20,966 bases of DNA from Candidatus Hydrogenedentota bacterium. Lineage in GTDB: Bacteria; Hydrogenedentota; Hydrogenedentia; Hydrogenedentales; CAITNO01. Positions within the stretch are counted from its first letter, which is position 1. Every line of letters starts with the position of its first letter. The position numbers were made by a program, and so were the translations under genes. Of the stretch, positions 1-6,408 are shown piece after piece. The notes beneath the pieces were generated by a model. It did no database searches. It was not told the DNA's origin and saw only the letters and a list, made by a program, of their open reading frames with translations. Location: NCBI GenBank assembly GCA_903822375.1, contig CAIJOU010000017.1, forward strand, positions 1-20,966. Direction: 5' to 3'.

Positions 1-2
1 GA

Positions 3-19
3 GCCGGCGAGACGCCGGC
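3..19. repeat. GC-rich palindrome at window edge
   Basis: A 7-bp perfect stem (GCCGGCG / CGCCGGC) with a 3-base loop (AGA) lies just beyond the phosphofructokinase terminator. It may be the edge of a dispersed REP-like intergenic element or part of a convergent terminator for a gene outside the window. One copy in one window cannot separate these. Confidence 0.35.
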
Positions 20-27
20 GCTCCAAG

Positions 28-62
28 AAAAAATTCCCCCGCCGGCGGGTGGCCTGCGGGGG
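28..62 (-). terminator. Intrinsic terminator of the phosphofructokinase gene
   Basis: Read on the minus strand, a perfect 7-bp GC stem (CCCCCGC at 62-56, GCGGGGG at 42-36) is followed by AA and then a run of six T (33-28). This is the classic rho-independent form. It starts about 20 bases after the stop codon of the minus-strand phosphofructokinase gene, so it most likely ends that transcript. Confidence 0.78.
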
Positions 63-82
63 AAGAAGGGCTTTGTACTTGA

Positions 83-1297
83 TCAGTCTTTGTTGAGAAT
101 CTTCGGAACCTTCGGCGCGTGAAGGTGTTCCAGCGTCGGCAGTTCGCCGATAAGCGGACGGGCATACTTGACGAAGTCTTCGGTCACGCCGTTGGATTCG
201 GCGTTGATGAAGCTGGCCGGCATCTCGGTGGCGTGCCGGGCAACGGTGCTCAACGGGGTCAGGAAATAGGACACCGCGTAGTTGCCCTCGCGCTTGATCG
301 CCACGGACCCGTCGCTGTTGTGGCGGATGGCAAACTTGGCCGCCTTTTCGCCGACGGCGCGCGCTTCGGCCTGGTCAATTTCGGACACGCAGCCCAGGAA
401 GGAGCGCTGCAGGTAGCCGAACGTGTCGGAACGGACGCGCTTGATGCCCATGGCCTTGACCTCGGCGGCCAGCAGGTCGCCCAGGGCGCCCGTGCCCGAG
501 AGCTGCACGTTGCCGTGCGCATCTTTTTCGCCGCCGGTGAAGGCCGAAATGATCGGCGTGCCGTTGTCGTCAACGATGCCTTCGGAAACGGCCACAACGC
601 AACGGCCGTACTTGTCATAGACTTTCCGGACGTCGGCGATGAAATTCTTCTTGATGAAGGCGCGCTCGGGCAGATAGACGAGGTGCGGACCGTCATCGGG
701 GTATTTCTTGCCCAGAACGCTGGCGGCCGTGAGGAAGCCGGCGCTGCGGCCCATGACCACGGCGATGTACACGCCGGGGATGGCCCGGTTGTCGAGGTTG
801 GCTCCGGCAAAGGCCTGGGCCACAAACTTCGCGGCCGACCCGTATCCCGGGCAGTGGTCGGTGACTTTGAGGTCGTTGTCAATGGTTTTCGGCACGTGGA
901 CGACACGCAGCTCGTAACCGGCCTCGTTGGCCTGCTCGTTGACGATGCGGCAGGTGTCGGCGCTGTCGTTGCCGCCGCAATAGAAGAAGTAGCGGATATT
1001 GTGGGCGCGGCAGGACTCGAAAATGGCCTTGCAGTATTCCACGTCCGGCTTGTCGCGCGTGGACAGCAGACCGGCCGACGGCGTGGCCGCCACGGCCTCG
1101 AAATTCTGCGTGGTCACCTCGGTCAGGTCGAGAAAGTCCTCGTTCTTGATGCCGCGCACGCCGTGCACCGCACCGTAGATGTGGGTGACCTCCGAGTGCT
1201 TGCGGGCCTCAAGCAGGACCCCGAAGATGCTCTGATTGATGACTGCGGTGGGACCGCCGCCCTGGGCGACCAGCGCCTTGCCTTCCAGACGGGACAT
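83..1297 (-). CDS. pfp: 6-phosphofructokinase, probably pyrophosphate-dependent
   Basis: This 404-residue phosphofructokinase interconverts fructose 6-phosphate and fructose 1,6-bisphosphate in cytoplasmic glycolysis/gluconeogenesis. Visible family motifs are the N-terminal glycine-rich loop GGGPTAVIN (13-21), GGNDS (108-112), PKTIDND (136-142) and MGRSAGF (182-188). ATP-using enzymes normally read GGDGS and PGTIDND. The Asp at position 111 and Lys at 137 are the residues that characterise PPi users, so PPi is the likelier phosphoryl donor and the reaction is probably reversible. The Asn at 110 is a variant seen in some PPi-type/clade-X enzymes. The frame stays open upstream to about 1960, but that extension is antisense to the NUDIX gene. 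ATG at 1297 begins the conserved fold and has AAGGA 10 bases upstream. The gene is monocistronic, divergent from the NUDIX-rtcB operon, and ends at an intrinsic terminator. Confidence 0.93.
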   Translation of the reverse strand: MSRLEGKALVAQGGGPTAVINQSIFGVLLEARKHSEVTHIYGAVHGVRGIKNEDFLDLTEVTTQNFEAVAATPSAGLLSTRDKPDVEYCKAIFESCRAHNIRYFFYCGGNDSADTCRIVNEQANEAGYELRVVHVPKTIDNDLKVTDHCPGYGSAAKFVAQAFAGANLDNRAIPGVYIAVVMGRSAGFLTAASVLGKKYPDDGPHLVYLPERAFIKKNFIADVRKVYDKYGRCVVAVSEGIVDDNGTPIISAFTGGEKDAHGNVQLSGTGALGDLLAAEVKAMGIKRVRSDTFGYLQRSFLGCVSEIDQAEARAVGEKAAKFAIRHNSDGSVAIKREGNYAVSYFLTPLSTVARHATEMPASFINAESNGVTEDFVKYARPLIGELPTLEHLHAPKVPKILNKD

Positions 1298-1354
1298 GAT
1301 GCGCGTTTCCTTCTCAGTTGGGAGTGAAAATAGACGCCGACACGGCCCAAACGA

Positions 1355-1371
1355 CCGTTTCATGGAAACGG
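1355..1371. promoter_or_regulatory. Inverted repeat between divergent genes, possible operator
   Basis: CCGTTTC-ATG-GAAACGG is a perfect 7-bp inverted repeat with a 3-base spacer. It sits in the 180-base space between the divergent phosphofructokinase and NUDIX genes, 58 bases from one start and 107 from the other. Its position fits a regulator-binding site or a leader stem-loop. No convincing -35/-10 pair was found beside it, so its role is unproven. Confidence 0.35.
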
Positions 1372-1477
1372 AATTATGGCATGAGCGGCGCGGAGTATGC
1401 AACCAGACACTAGAAAAACGTGATTTCGCGCTCCCCTTCGGTTGCGCCCGACACCGGACCTTGGTTAGAGTGACGGT

Positions 1478-1999
1478 ATGACATGGCAACCGCCCACACC
1501 GTTTGAATGGAACTACTGCGGCACCTGCGGGGTGCCGCTGACGCCCGCCCACGACGGCGAGCGCGAACGGCCGTACTGTGCGGCCTGCAACCGCTATTAC
1601 TACCGCAACCCGGTGCCGGCCTGCTGCGTCTTTGTGCGTGATGCCGCCGGGTCGCTGCTGTTTGCGCTCCGGGCCATGGAACCGGGCTTGGGAAGGTGGT
1701 GCCTTCCGGGGGGCTTCATGGAATCGCACGAGACTGCGGAACAGTGCGCCCTGCGGGAACTGCGTGAAGAAACTTCGTTGCATGCGGCCTCTGCCCGGCT
1801 CCTGGGCGTAAGCCAGGGCAACAGTCCCCTCTCGGGAAGCGTGGTCGTCATGGGCTTTGTCATCGACAAATGGGAAGGTGAACCCCACCCGGACAGTGAT
1901 GCTGCGGAACTGGGTTTCTTCGCGCGCGACGCGCGGCCCGACATCGCCTTTCAGGCCCATCGTGACCTGCTGGCGGAGTACGACCGGGAGTTTTCATGA
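1478..1999 (+). CDS. Zinc-ribbon NUDIX hydrolase
   Basis: The product is a 173-residue pyrophosphohydrolase acting on a nucleoside diphosphate linked to another moiety; the substrate cannot be read. The N-terminus holds a zinc ribbon with two CxxC pairs (C14/C17 and C34/C37), followed by the YYYRNP-type linker typical of NudC-like and ADP-ribose/NADH-class enzymes. The NUDIX box runs from G79 to L101: Gly79, Glu85 and R93-E-L-R-E-E98 fit GX5EX7REUXEEXGU, except that the final Gly is Ser100. The start ATG at 1478 has only a weak GAG-type ribosome site. The stop overlaps the rtcB start by ATGA (1996-1999), which implies translational coupling and a shared role, perhaps RNA-end or nucleotide housekeeping. 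The family call is firm and the substrate open. Confidence 0.9.
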   Translation: MTWQPPTPFEWNYCGTCGVPLTPAHDGERERPYCAACNRYYYRNPVPACCVFVRDAAGSLLFALRAMEPGLGRWCLPGGFMESHETAEQCALRELREETSLHAASARLLGVSQGNSPLSGSVVVMGFVIDKWEGEPHPDSDAAELGFFARDARPDIAFQAHRDLLAEYDREFS

Positions 2000-3189
2000 G
2001 CAAGGACAAGCAGGCTGCCCGGGCCTCAAGCGCCCCGTGGAAGCAGTGGGGTTCGGGGTTTGAGGAGGAGGCGCTGAAGCAGATGGAGAACGCGTGCCGT
2101 CTTCCCGTGACGGTGCGCGGCGCGCTGATGCCCGACGCGCACGTGGGTTACGGCCTGCCCATAGGCGGCGTGCTCGCCACGCGCAATGCGGCCATTCCCT
2201 TTGCGGTCGGCGTGGACATCGCCTGCCGCATGAAGATGACGGTGCTGGACTGGCCCGTGTCGGCGCTCGAGGAGCGCGAGGACGAGTTGCGCAAGGCGAT
2301 TTCGGCCGAGACCCGCTTCGGCATCGGCTCCGAATTCAAGCATCGCCGCCAGCATCCGGTAATGGACCGGGACTGGTCTTTTTCCAAGGTCATTCGCGAG
2401 CGCAAGGACAAGGCATGGTCGCAACTCGGCACCAGCGGCAGCGGCAACCACTTTGTCGAATTCGGCACGCTGGAGGTGCACGACCCGGCCGTCGGGCTGG
2501 AACCGGGCACCTATCTGGCGCTGCTGAGCCACAGCGGCAGCCGCGGCACGGGTGCGCAGGTCTGCGACTACTACAGCAAGATTGCGCAACGGCTGCATCC
2601 CGGCCTGGACCCGGCGATGCGTCATCTGGCGTGGCTCAGCCTGGACACCCAGGAGGGCCTCGAGTACTGGAAGGCCATGCAGCTCATGGGCGAATACGCC
2701 TCGGCCAACCACGCGCTCATCCACAAGCACCTGGCGGCGTATCTGGGCGCACAAGTGTTGCTCGACGTTGAGAACCACCACAACTTCGCGTGGAAGGAGA
2801 CGCACGACGGGGAGCGCGTGATTGTGCACCGCAAGGGCGCCACGCCCGCGGCCAAGGGTGTCATCGGCATCATTCCGGGATCGATGGCCGCGCCCGGTTA
2901 TATTGTGCGCGGTCTGGGCAATCCGGAAAGTCTGGAAAGCGCCGCCCACGGTGCGGGCCGCGCCATGAGCCGCACGAGAGCTAAGAAGACCTTCAATTGG
3001 CACCAAGCCAACGCCGTGCTGCAGGAACATCGCGTGACCCTGATCGCGGCGGGGCTGGACGAGGTGCCGATGGTCTACAAGGACATCCACACTGTCATGG
3101 CCGCCCAGCGCGACCTTGTTGAAACGCTGGCGCGTTTCGACCCGCGTTTGGTCAAGATGGCCCCGGCCGGGGAACGTCCGGAGGACTAA
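1996..3189 (+). CDS. rtcB: RtcB-family RNA ligase
   Basis: The 397-residue product matches RtcB, the Mn2+/GTP-dependent ligase that joins 2',3'-cyclic-phosphate or 3'-phosphate RNA ends to 5'-OH ends. Metal and nucleotide motifs are in order: MPDAHVGYG (45-53), the D74/C77 metal pair in GVDIACRM, GTSGSGNHFVE (N151, H152), SHSGSRG (H179), NHHNF (260-264), HRKGAT (278 on), and AHGAGR with the guanylylated His at 318. The usual GVDIGCGM is GVDIACRM here, which suggests a divergent subfamily, but all catalytic ligands I recognise are kept. Length is close to E. coli RtcB (408). The gene overlaps the upstream NUDIX gene by 4 bases; no archease or RtcA lies nearby. The role is RNA repair, or tRNA ligation if an intron-bearing tRNA exists. 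Confidence 0.93.
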   Translation: MSKDKQAARASSAPWKQWGSGFEEEALKQMENACRLPVTVRGALMPDAHVGYGLPIGGVLATRNAAIPFAVGVDIACRMKMTVLDWPVSALEEREDELRKAISAETRFGIGSEFKHRRQHPVMDRDWSFSKVIRERKDKAWSQLGTSGSGNHFVEFGTLEVHDPAVGLEPGTYLALLSHSGSRGTGAQVCDYYSKIAQRLHPGLDPAMRHLAWLSLDTQEGLEYWKAMQLMGEYASANHALIHKHLAAYLGAQVLLDVENHHNFAWKETHDGERVIVHRKGATPAAKGVIGIIPGSMAAPGYIVRGLGNPESLESAAHGAGRAMSRTRAKKTFNWHQANAVLQEHRVTLIAAGLDEVPMVYKDIHTVMAAQRDLVETLARFDPRLVKMAPAGERPED

Positions 3190-3206
3190 CGCGGTATAAG
3201 GGCAAG

Positions 3207-3300
3207 GACGAAAAGGACTTAAGGGACGGAAAGGACGGGACTTGCCCTTGCCATAGCGGTGGGTGACGGTGTCCTTTGGGTCCCTTAAGTCCTTTTTGTC
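3207..3300. repeat. Long imperfect inverted repeat downstream of rtcB
   Basis: Two 30-base arms (3207-3236 and 3271-3300) are reverse complements at 27 of 30 positions. They share the core GTCCCTTAAGTCCTTTT and its complement. The 34-base spacer carries CTTGCCC, which can also pair with GGGCAAG just outside the left arm. It could be a strong transcript-end hairpin for NUDIX-rtcB, although no clean T-run follows. Equally, it could be a palindromic intergenic repeat. The low-complexity purine-rich arms (GGAC/AAGG units) differ from the surrounding coding DNA. Confidence 0.6.
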
Positions 3301-3468
3301 ACTCTATTTAAGAGGAAATGCAAAAGCCTCTCTACTGGCTAAACCAAGCGGGAGTGTCCCGCCGCAAGCAACCCCACGTTATTGACGAAAGATGCTCCAG
3401 TTGCCAAAAGTGTCCTTTTTGCGGAACTCTTTGGGGGGTTGGAGGATATAGTGGACTGGAGTGGTGCT

Positions 3469-5853
3469 ATGCCTCAGGGGCGTTTGTGCCCCAACGGCAT
3501 GGTCGCCTACAATGCCGACCCGATGCGGAACCCTTCCTTGCAGCGTGTACGGGCACTCATCGCCCTTTGCGCGGCGGCGACCTTCGCCGGCGTGGCGGCG
3601 GCGGCGTATCCTCCCCCGGTGGTTGAACTTAGCCCGGAACACCCTTTCTTTGTCTTTGCCGACACGGCGTCCGCCGGCGCGGGGCCGGGGGCCTATGCGG
3701 CAGCGGTGGCCCAACACTGGGCGAGCCTGCCCGAGCCCATGCGCGCCTACAGCGCCATCGGCATTCTGCTGCGCCCGGAGGATGTGACCGGGGTGCTCAC
3801 GCCGCTGCAGCAGGCGGGGGTGCCGGTGGTGGTGCGGGTCTGTGATGCCTCCACGGGCCAGCGGTGGCCGCTGCGCGAGATTGAGGCCATGGTGAGCGCC
3901 TTCACCATGGTGCGCGGCATTGAGGCTACCGGATTCACCTTTGACGACTATGATCCCGACACGGCCGACGATGCGGGTCTGCAGCCGCGCACACGCTGGC
4001 TGATGCAGGCGATGGAACTGTCGGCGGGCTACGGGCGGATGCTGGTGCTGCCGCTGGACGGCATCGCCGCGGCACGGCTCGGCGCGAACGCGAACACGGC
4101 GCCGCTTTACGCGAAGATGCGCGAATGCCGGGACCATGTCGCACCGGTGTGCGTGCAACGGGGCGCGCAGACGCTGCCGGGCACCGCGGCGCTGATGGGC
4201 ATGTGGCTGGAGGGTGCGGTGACCAACTGGGGCGTTGCCCCGGACGCGCGCTGGTACCGGGACGCGCGCTTTCTGGAGCCGGGCATTTTTGGCGGCGGCG
4301 GTGACCCCGCACGCATGCCTTCCGGACTCTACCGCGCCATGATTCTGAACGGCGCAATGACGGGCGCGACGGTCTACCAGTTTCCCTGGGACCCCGACCT
4401 CTGGTTCGGCGTGAACACGCCGGCATGGTCGGGGGCGATCCTGCCCACACTGGAACAGATTGTGGAGGGTGGCTTTATCGCCCGGCGCGATTTTGCGGCC
4501 AAGCGCGCGCCGGTGGGCATGCAGCTTGCCCCGGCGGCGACGCCGCTTGATTTCGCCGCCAACCTGCGCGAGATTGACGGAGCATGCAATGCGGGCCTGC
4601 TCATCCAGGGCGCCTACGGCATGGAGCGGCCCGCGCAGGTGCCCGAACTGATTCCCAACCGGGGTGACCGCTACTGGGTGCCCATCCTGCCGGCCCACGC
4701 CGCGCCGGGGGCGCTAAGCGGGTTTTCCGAAGTCGTTCGCGCGGGCCAGTTCTCCAGCGCGGCCCAGTGGGACGAGGCGTTGTCGCGCCGCCATCCGGCC
4801 GAACCGGGCAACGCGGCTTTTGTCGCCCGCATCGGACGGGGTGTGTTCGTTATGAACACGCGGGAAAATGTAATCGAGCCGCAGGCTTTCACGCTGCCCG
4901 ACATGCCCGCGCCGGTGCGCGCCATTACGGCGCGGCGCGAGGGCGCCGGGGTGACCGTGGCCTGGCCGTTCCGCGAGAGCGATGTGTCCTACAACGTGTG
5001 GCGGCGCGTGCCGCCGGAGACACACTTTGCCCTGGTGGCGAAAGGGCTCGACCAGCGTCAATTCACGGATGCGCCGCCGCTGAACGCCGAGTCGGTCGCC
5101 TACTCCGTGACCGCATTGACGAGTGAAAAAGAGCCGCTGTCCGGGAAGGTCGGCTATGCCGAAAGCCTGGTGTTCAGCACGGTGGAAAGCCGCATTGCCG
5201 AAGAGGCGCAGGTGACCCCCGTGCTGGCGCAGTCGCAAAGCACCGCGCTGCCCGGCTTCGGCGATGAAGCGGCGCGCATCCATCCCCCGCTACCGCCGCT
5301 GCATGATGCACAGGGCGGCACCGCACCGTGGTGGCCGTTCTACGGCGGCCTCGACGACAGCCAGCGCGCGGTCGCCCAGGAAGTCACGGCGCGCATTGAG
5401 GCGATGGACACGGCCTTTGCGGCCGCCGACCTTGAAGGGGTCATGTCGGCTTACGCCCCGGCCTATGACGACGCCCAGGGATGGGACTCGGACTATGTGC
5501 GCCGCGCATGGCAGTGGTTCTTCGAGCATTGCCGCGGTCCGCACATGCACCGCCAGATTCGGCGCTGGGATTTTTCCGGCTACGGTTCGGAGGGCATGGT
5601 GAGCGTGCTGCTCTATTGCCGCTTTACCGGCGCGCCCCTGTCCGACCCCTCGGGTCGTCGTGCCGCCGCCCCCGTCAGCCTGCCGCGCGAGGAGCCCGGC
5701 GAAGTTTGGTTCACCTTCATGCAGGCCGACGGTGTCTGGCGCATTTTGCGCACCCAGCCGGCGCTGCCCAATTTCCGCGATCTGCTGTCCTATTCGGCCA
5801 GCCCGGCCGACGCGCTTGGCCCCGGTCCCGACCAGTACACGCCGGCAAAATAG
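3469..5853 (+). CDS. Secreted glycosidase-like protein with Fn3-like and NTF2-like regions
   Basis: This is a 794-residue exported protein whose exact activity I do not recognise. A signal peptide is visible: basic residues then ALIALCAAATFAGVAAAA, ending about residue 46. Residues ~50-430 look like an alpha/beta barrel of glycoside-hydrolase type. The opening HPFFVF, the phrase on a mean score of a 'plan' (WASLPEPMRAYSAIG) and the acidic strand FDDYD (158-162) recall GH98-like proteins. Residues ~479-565 resemble a fibronectin type III module, and ~628-780 an NTF2/SnoaL-like fold (IEAMDTAFAAADLEGVM). Start: ATG 3469 has GGAG seven bases upstream; ATG 3523 would give a more compact signal peptide, and the frame is open from 3382. 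It is flanked by unrelated genes and is probably monocistronic. CDS and secretion are firm; the GH98 link is tentative. Confidence 0.82.
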   Translation: MPQGRLCPNGMVAYNADPMRNPSLQRVRALIALCAAATFAGVAAAAYPPPVVELSPEHPFFVFADTASAGAGPGAYAAAVAQHWASLPEPMRAYSAIGILLRPEDVTGVLTPLQQAGVPVVVRVCDASTGQRWPLREIEAMVSAFTMVRGIEATGFTFDDYDPDTADDAGLQPRTRWLMQAMELSAGYGRMLVLPLDGIAAARLGANANTAPLYAKMRECRDHVAPVCVQRGAQTLPGTAALMGMWLEGAVTNWGVAPDARWYRDARFLEPGIFGGGGDPARMPSGLYRAMILNGAMTGATVYQFPWDPDLWFGVNTPAWSGAILPTLEQIVEGGFIARRDFAAKRAPVGMQLAPAATPLDFAANLREIDGACNAGLLIQGAYGMERPAQVPELIPNRGDRYWVPILPAHAAPGALSGFSEVVRAGQFSSAAQWDEALSRRHPAEPGNAAFVARIGRGVFVMNTRENVIEPQAFTLPDMPAPVRAITARREGAGVTVAWPFRESDVSYNVWRRVPPETHFALVAKGLDQRQFTDAPPLNAESVAYSVTALTSEKEPLSGKVGYAESLVFSTVESRIAEEAQVTPVLAQSQSTALPGFGDEAARIHPPLPPLHDAQGGTAPWWPFYGGLDDSQRAVAQEVTARIEAMDTAFAAADLEGVMSAYAPAYDDAQGWDSDYVRRAWQWFFEHCRGPHMHRQIRRWDFSGYGSEGMVSVLLYCRFTGAPLSDPSGRRAAAPVSLPREEPGEVWFTFMQADGVWRILRTQPALPNFRDLLSYSASPADALGPGPDQYTPAK

Positions 5854-5902
5854 GCCTGCGGTCCGTACTGCACGCGCGCGCCAAAAAAAAGCGCATGGAC
5901 GT

Positions 5903-6163
5903 CTACCTGTTCCTTACAGTGTCTATCATGGCTTCCAGCAGCGCCACAGCCAATCCGATTATGAAAAGCGTCAGGCCGAGCAGCACCAATCGCCGGTCCT
6001 CTGCAAAGCCCAAGATGCCGATGACAATGCCGACCACCATGACCCAAGTGCTGATATCAAGATGCCTTGACCGGTGAGACCGGTTATTGGAAACCACCGG
6101 CCTCTCTATTTCTCCCGCCCGTTGCAGGGCTCGAAACAGTCTCGTAATCGAATACTCGAACAC
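5903..6163 (-). CDS. Small two-helix membrane protein of unknown function
   Basis: I do not recognise this 86-residue protein. Its first half is polar and basic. The second half has two hydrophobic segments, WVMVVGIVIGILGF and LVLLGLTLFIIGLAVALL, joined by the charged turn AEDRR, so a membrane hairpin is likely. The GTG start at 6163 is supported by a perfect AGGAGG eight bases upstream (6177-6172 on the minus strand), which makes a chance frame unlikely. An internal ATG would leave only the 45-residue hairpin but has no comparable ribosome site. The gene is convergent with the secreted protein gene and divergent from the Pat-like gene. An eight-base A-run (5883-5890) follows the stop and would be a T-run in its transcript, but without a good stem. 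Confidence 0.6.
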   Translation of the reverse strand: MFEYSITRLFRALQRAGEIERPVVSNNRSHRSRHLDISTWVMVVGIVIGILGFAEDRRLVLLGLTLFIIGLAVALLEAMIDTVRNR

Positions 6164-6379
6164 TCGATATGCCTCCTGTTATGGCCCGTCTTCCCGGATC
6201 TGCCCACTCTGTCAAACTGCACGCCCGAAGACAATCCTATGCAAGACTCCATCCGAATCGCAACGCTGCGGCAATGGCTGATTTCGGGCGCAGGGCCAGC
6301 CAAAGCGGTGTCGCCGCTGCGCTCTGCCACCGCAGTCCAAAATGGGGCGCCTGTGTGCGAAAACACAAACCCCGCCCTG

Positions 6380-6400
6380 TGCTACAATGGCGGCAGGAGG
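6380..6400 (+). promoter_or_regulatory. Extended -10 promoter and ribosome site for the Pat-like gene
   Basis: TGCTACAAT (6380-6388) matches the extended -10 form TGnTATAAT at all but one base, and AGGAGG (6395-6400) lies eight bases before the ATG at 6409. No good -35 is present, as is common with extended -10 promoters. The implied leader would be very short, so the promoter is tentative. The ribosome site is strong and settles the start. Confidence 0.4.
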
Positions 6401-6408
6401 ACGACGGC

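Noticed and set aside
119..1327. Long open frame of 402 codons on the plus strand over the phosphofructokinase gene
   Set aside because: It mirrors the minus-strand gene, which has clear family motifs; its translation is Gly/Val/Asp-rich without any domain. High G+C makes such antisense frames common.
1298..1960. Upstream extension of the phosphofructokinase frame to 625 codons
   Set aside because: The extra residues are antisense to the NUDIX gene and resemble no phosphofructokinase; the ATG at 1297 has a ribosome site and begins the conserved fold.
3447..3452. TATAGT as a -10 element for the secreted protein gene
   Set aside because: No -35 lies at a usual distance, and the implied transcript would begin inside the ribosome site.
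3379..4698. 439-codon minus-strand frame over the secreted protein gene
   Set aside because: His/Arg-rich antisense translation with no motif; the plus frame has a signal peptide and domains.
5883..5890. A-run as a terminator of the small minus-strand gene
   Set aside because: It would be a T-run in that transcript, but no stable stem precedes it.
6169..6408. 80-codon N-terminal extension of the Pat-like protein
   Set aside because: The extension is low in family likeness, and AGGAGG eight bases before ATG 6409 marks the true start just ahead of the CoA-binding domain.
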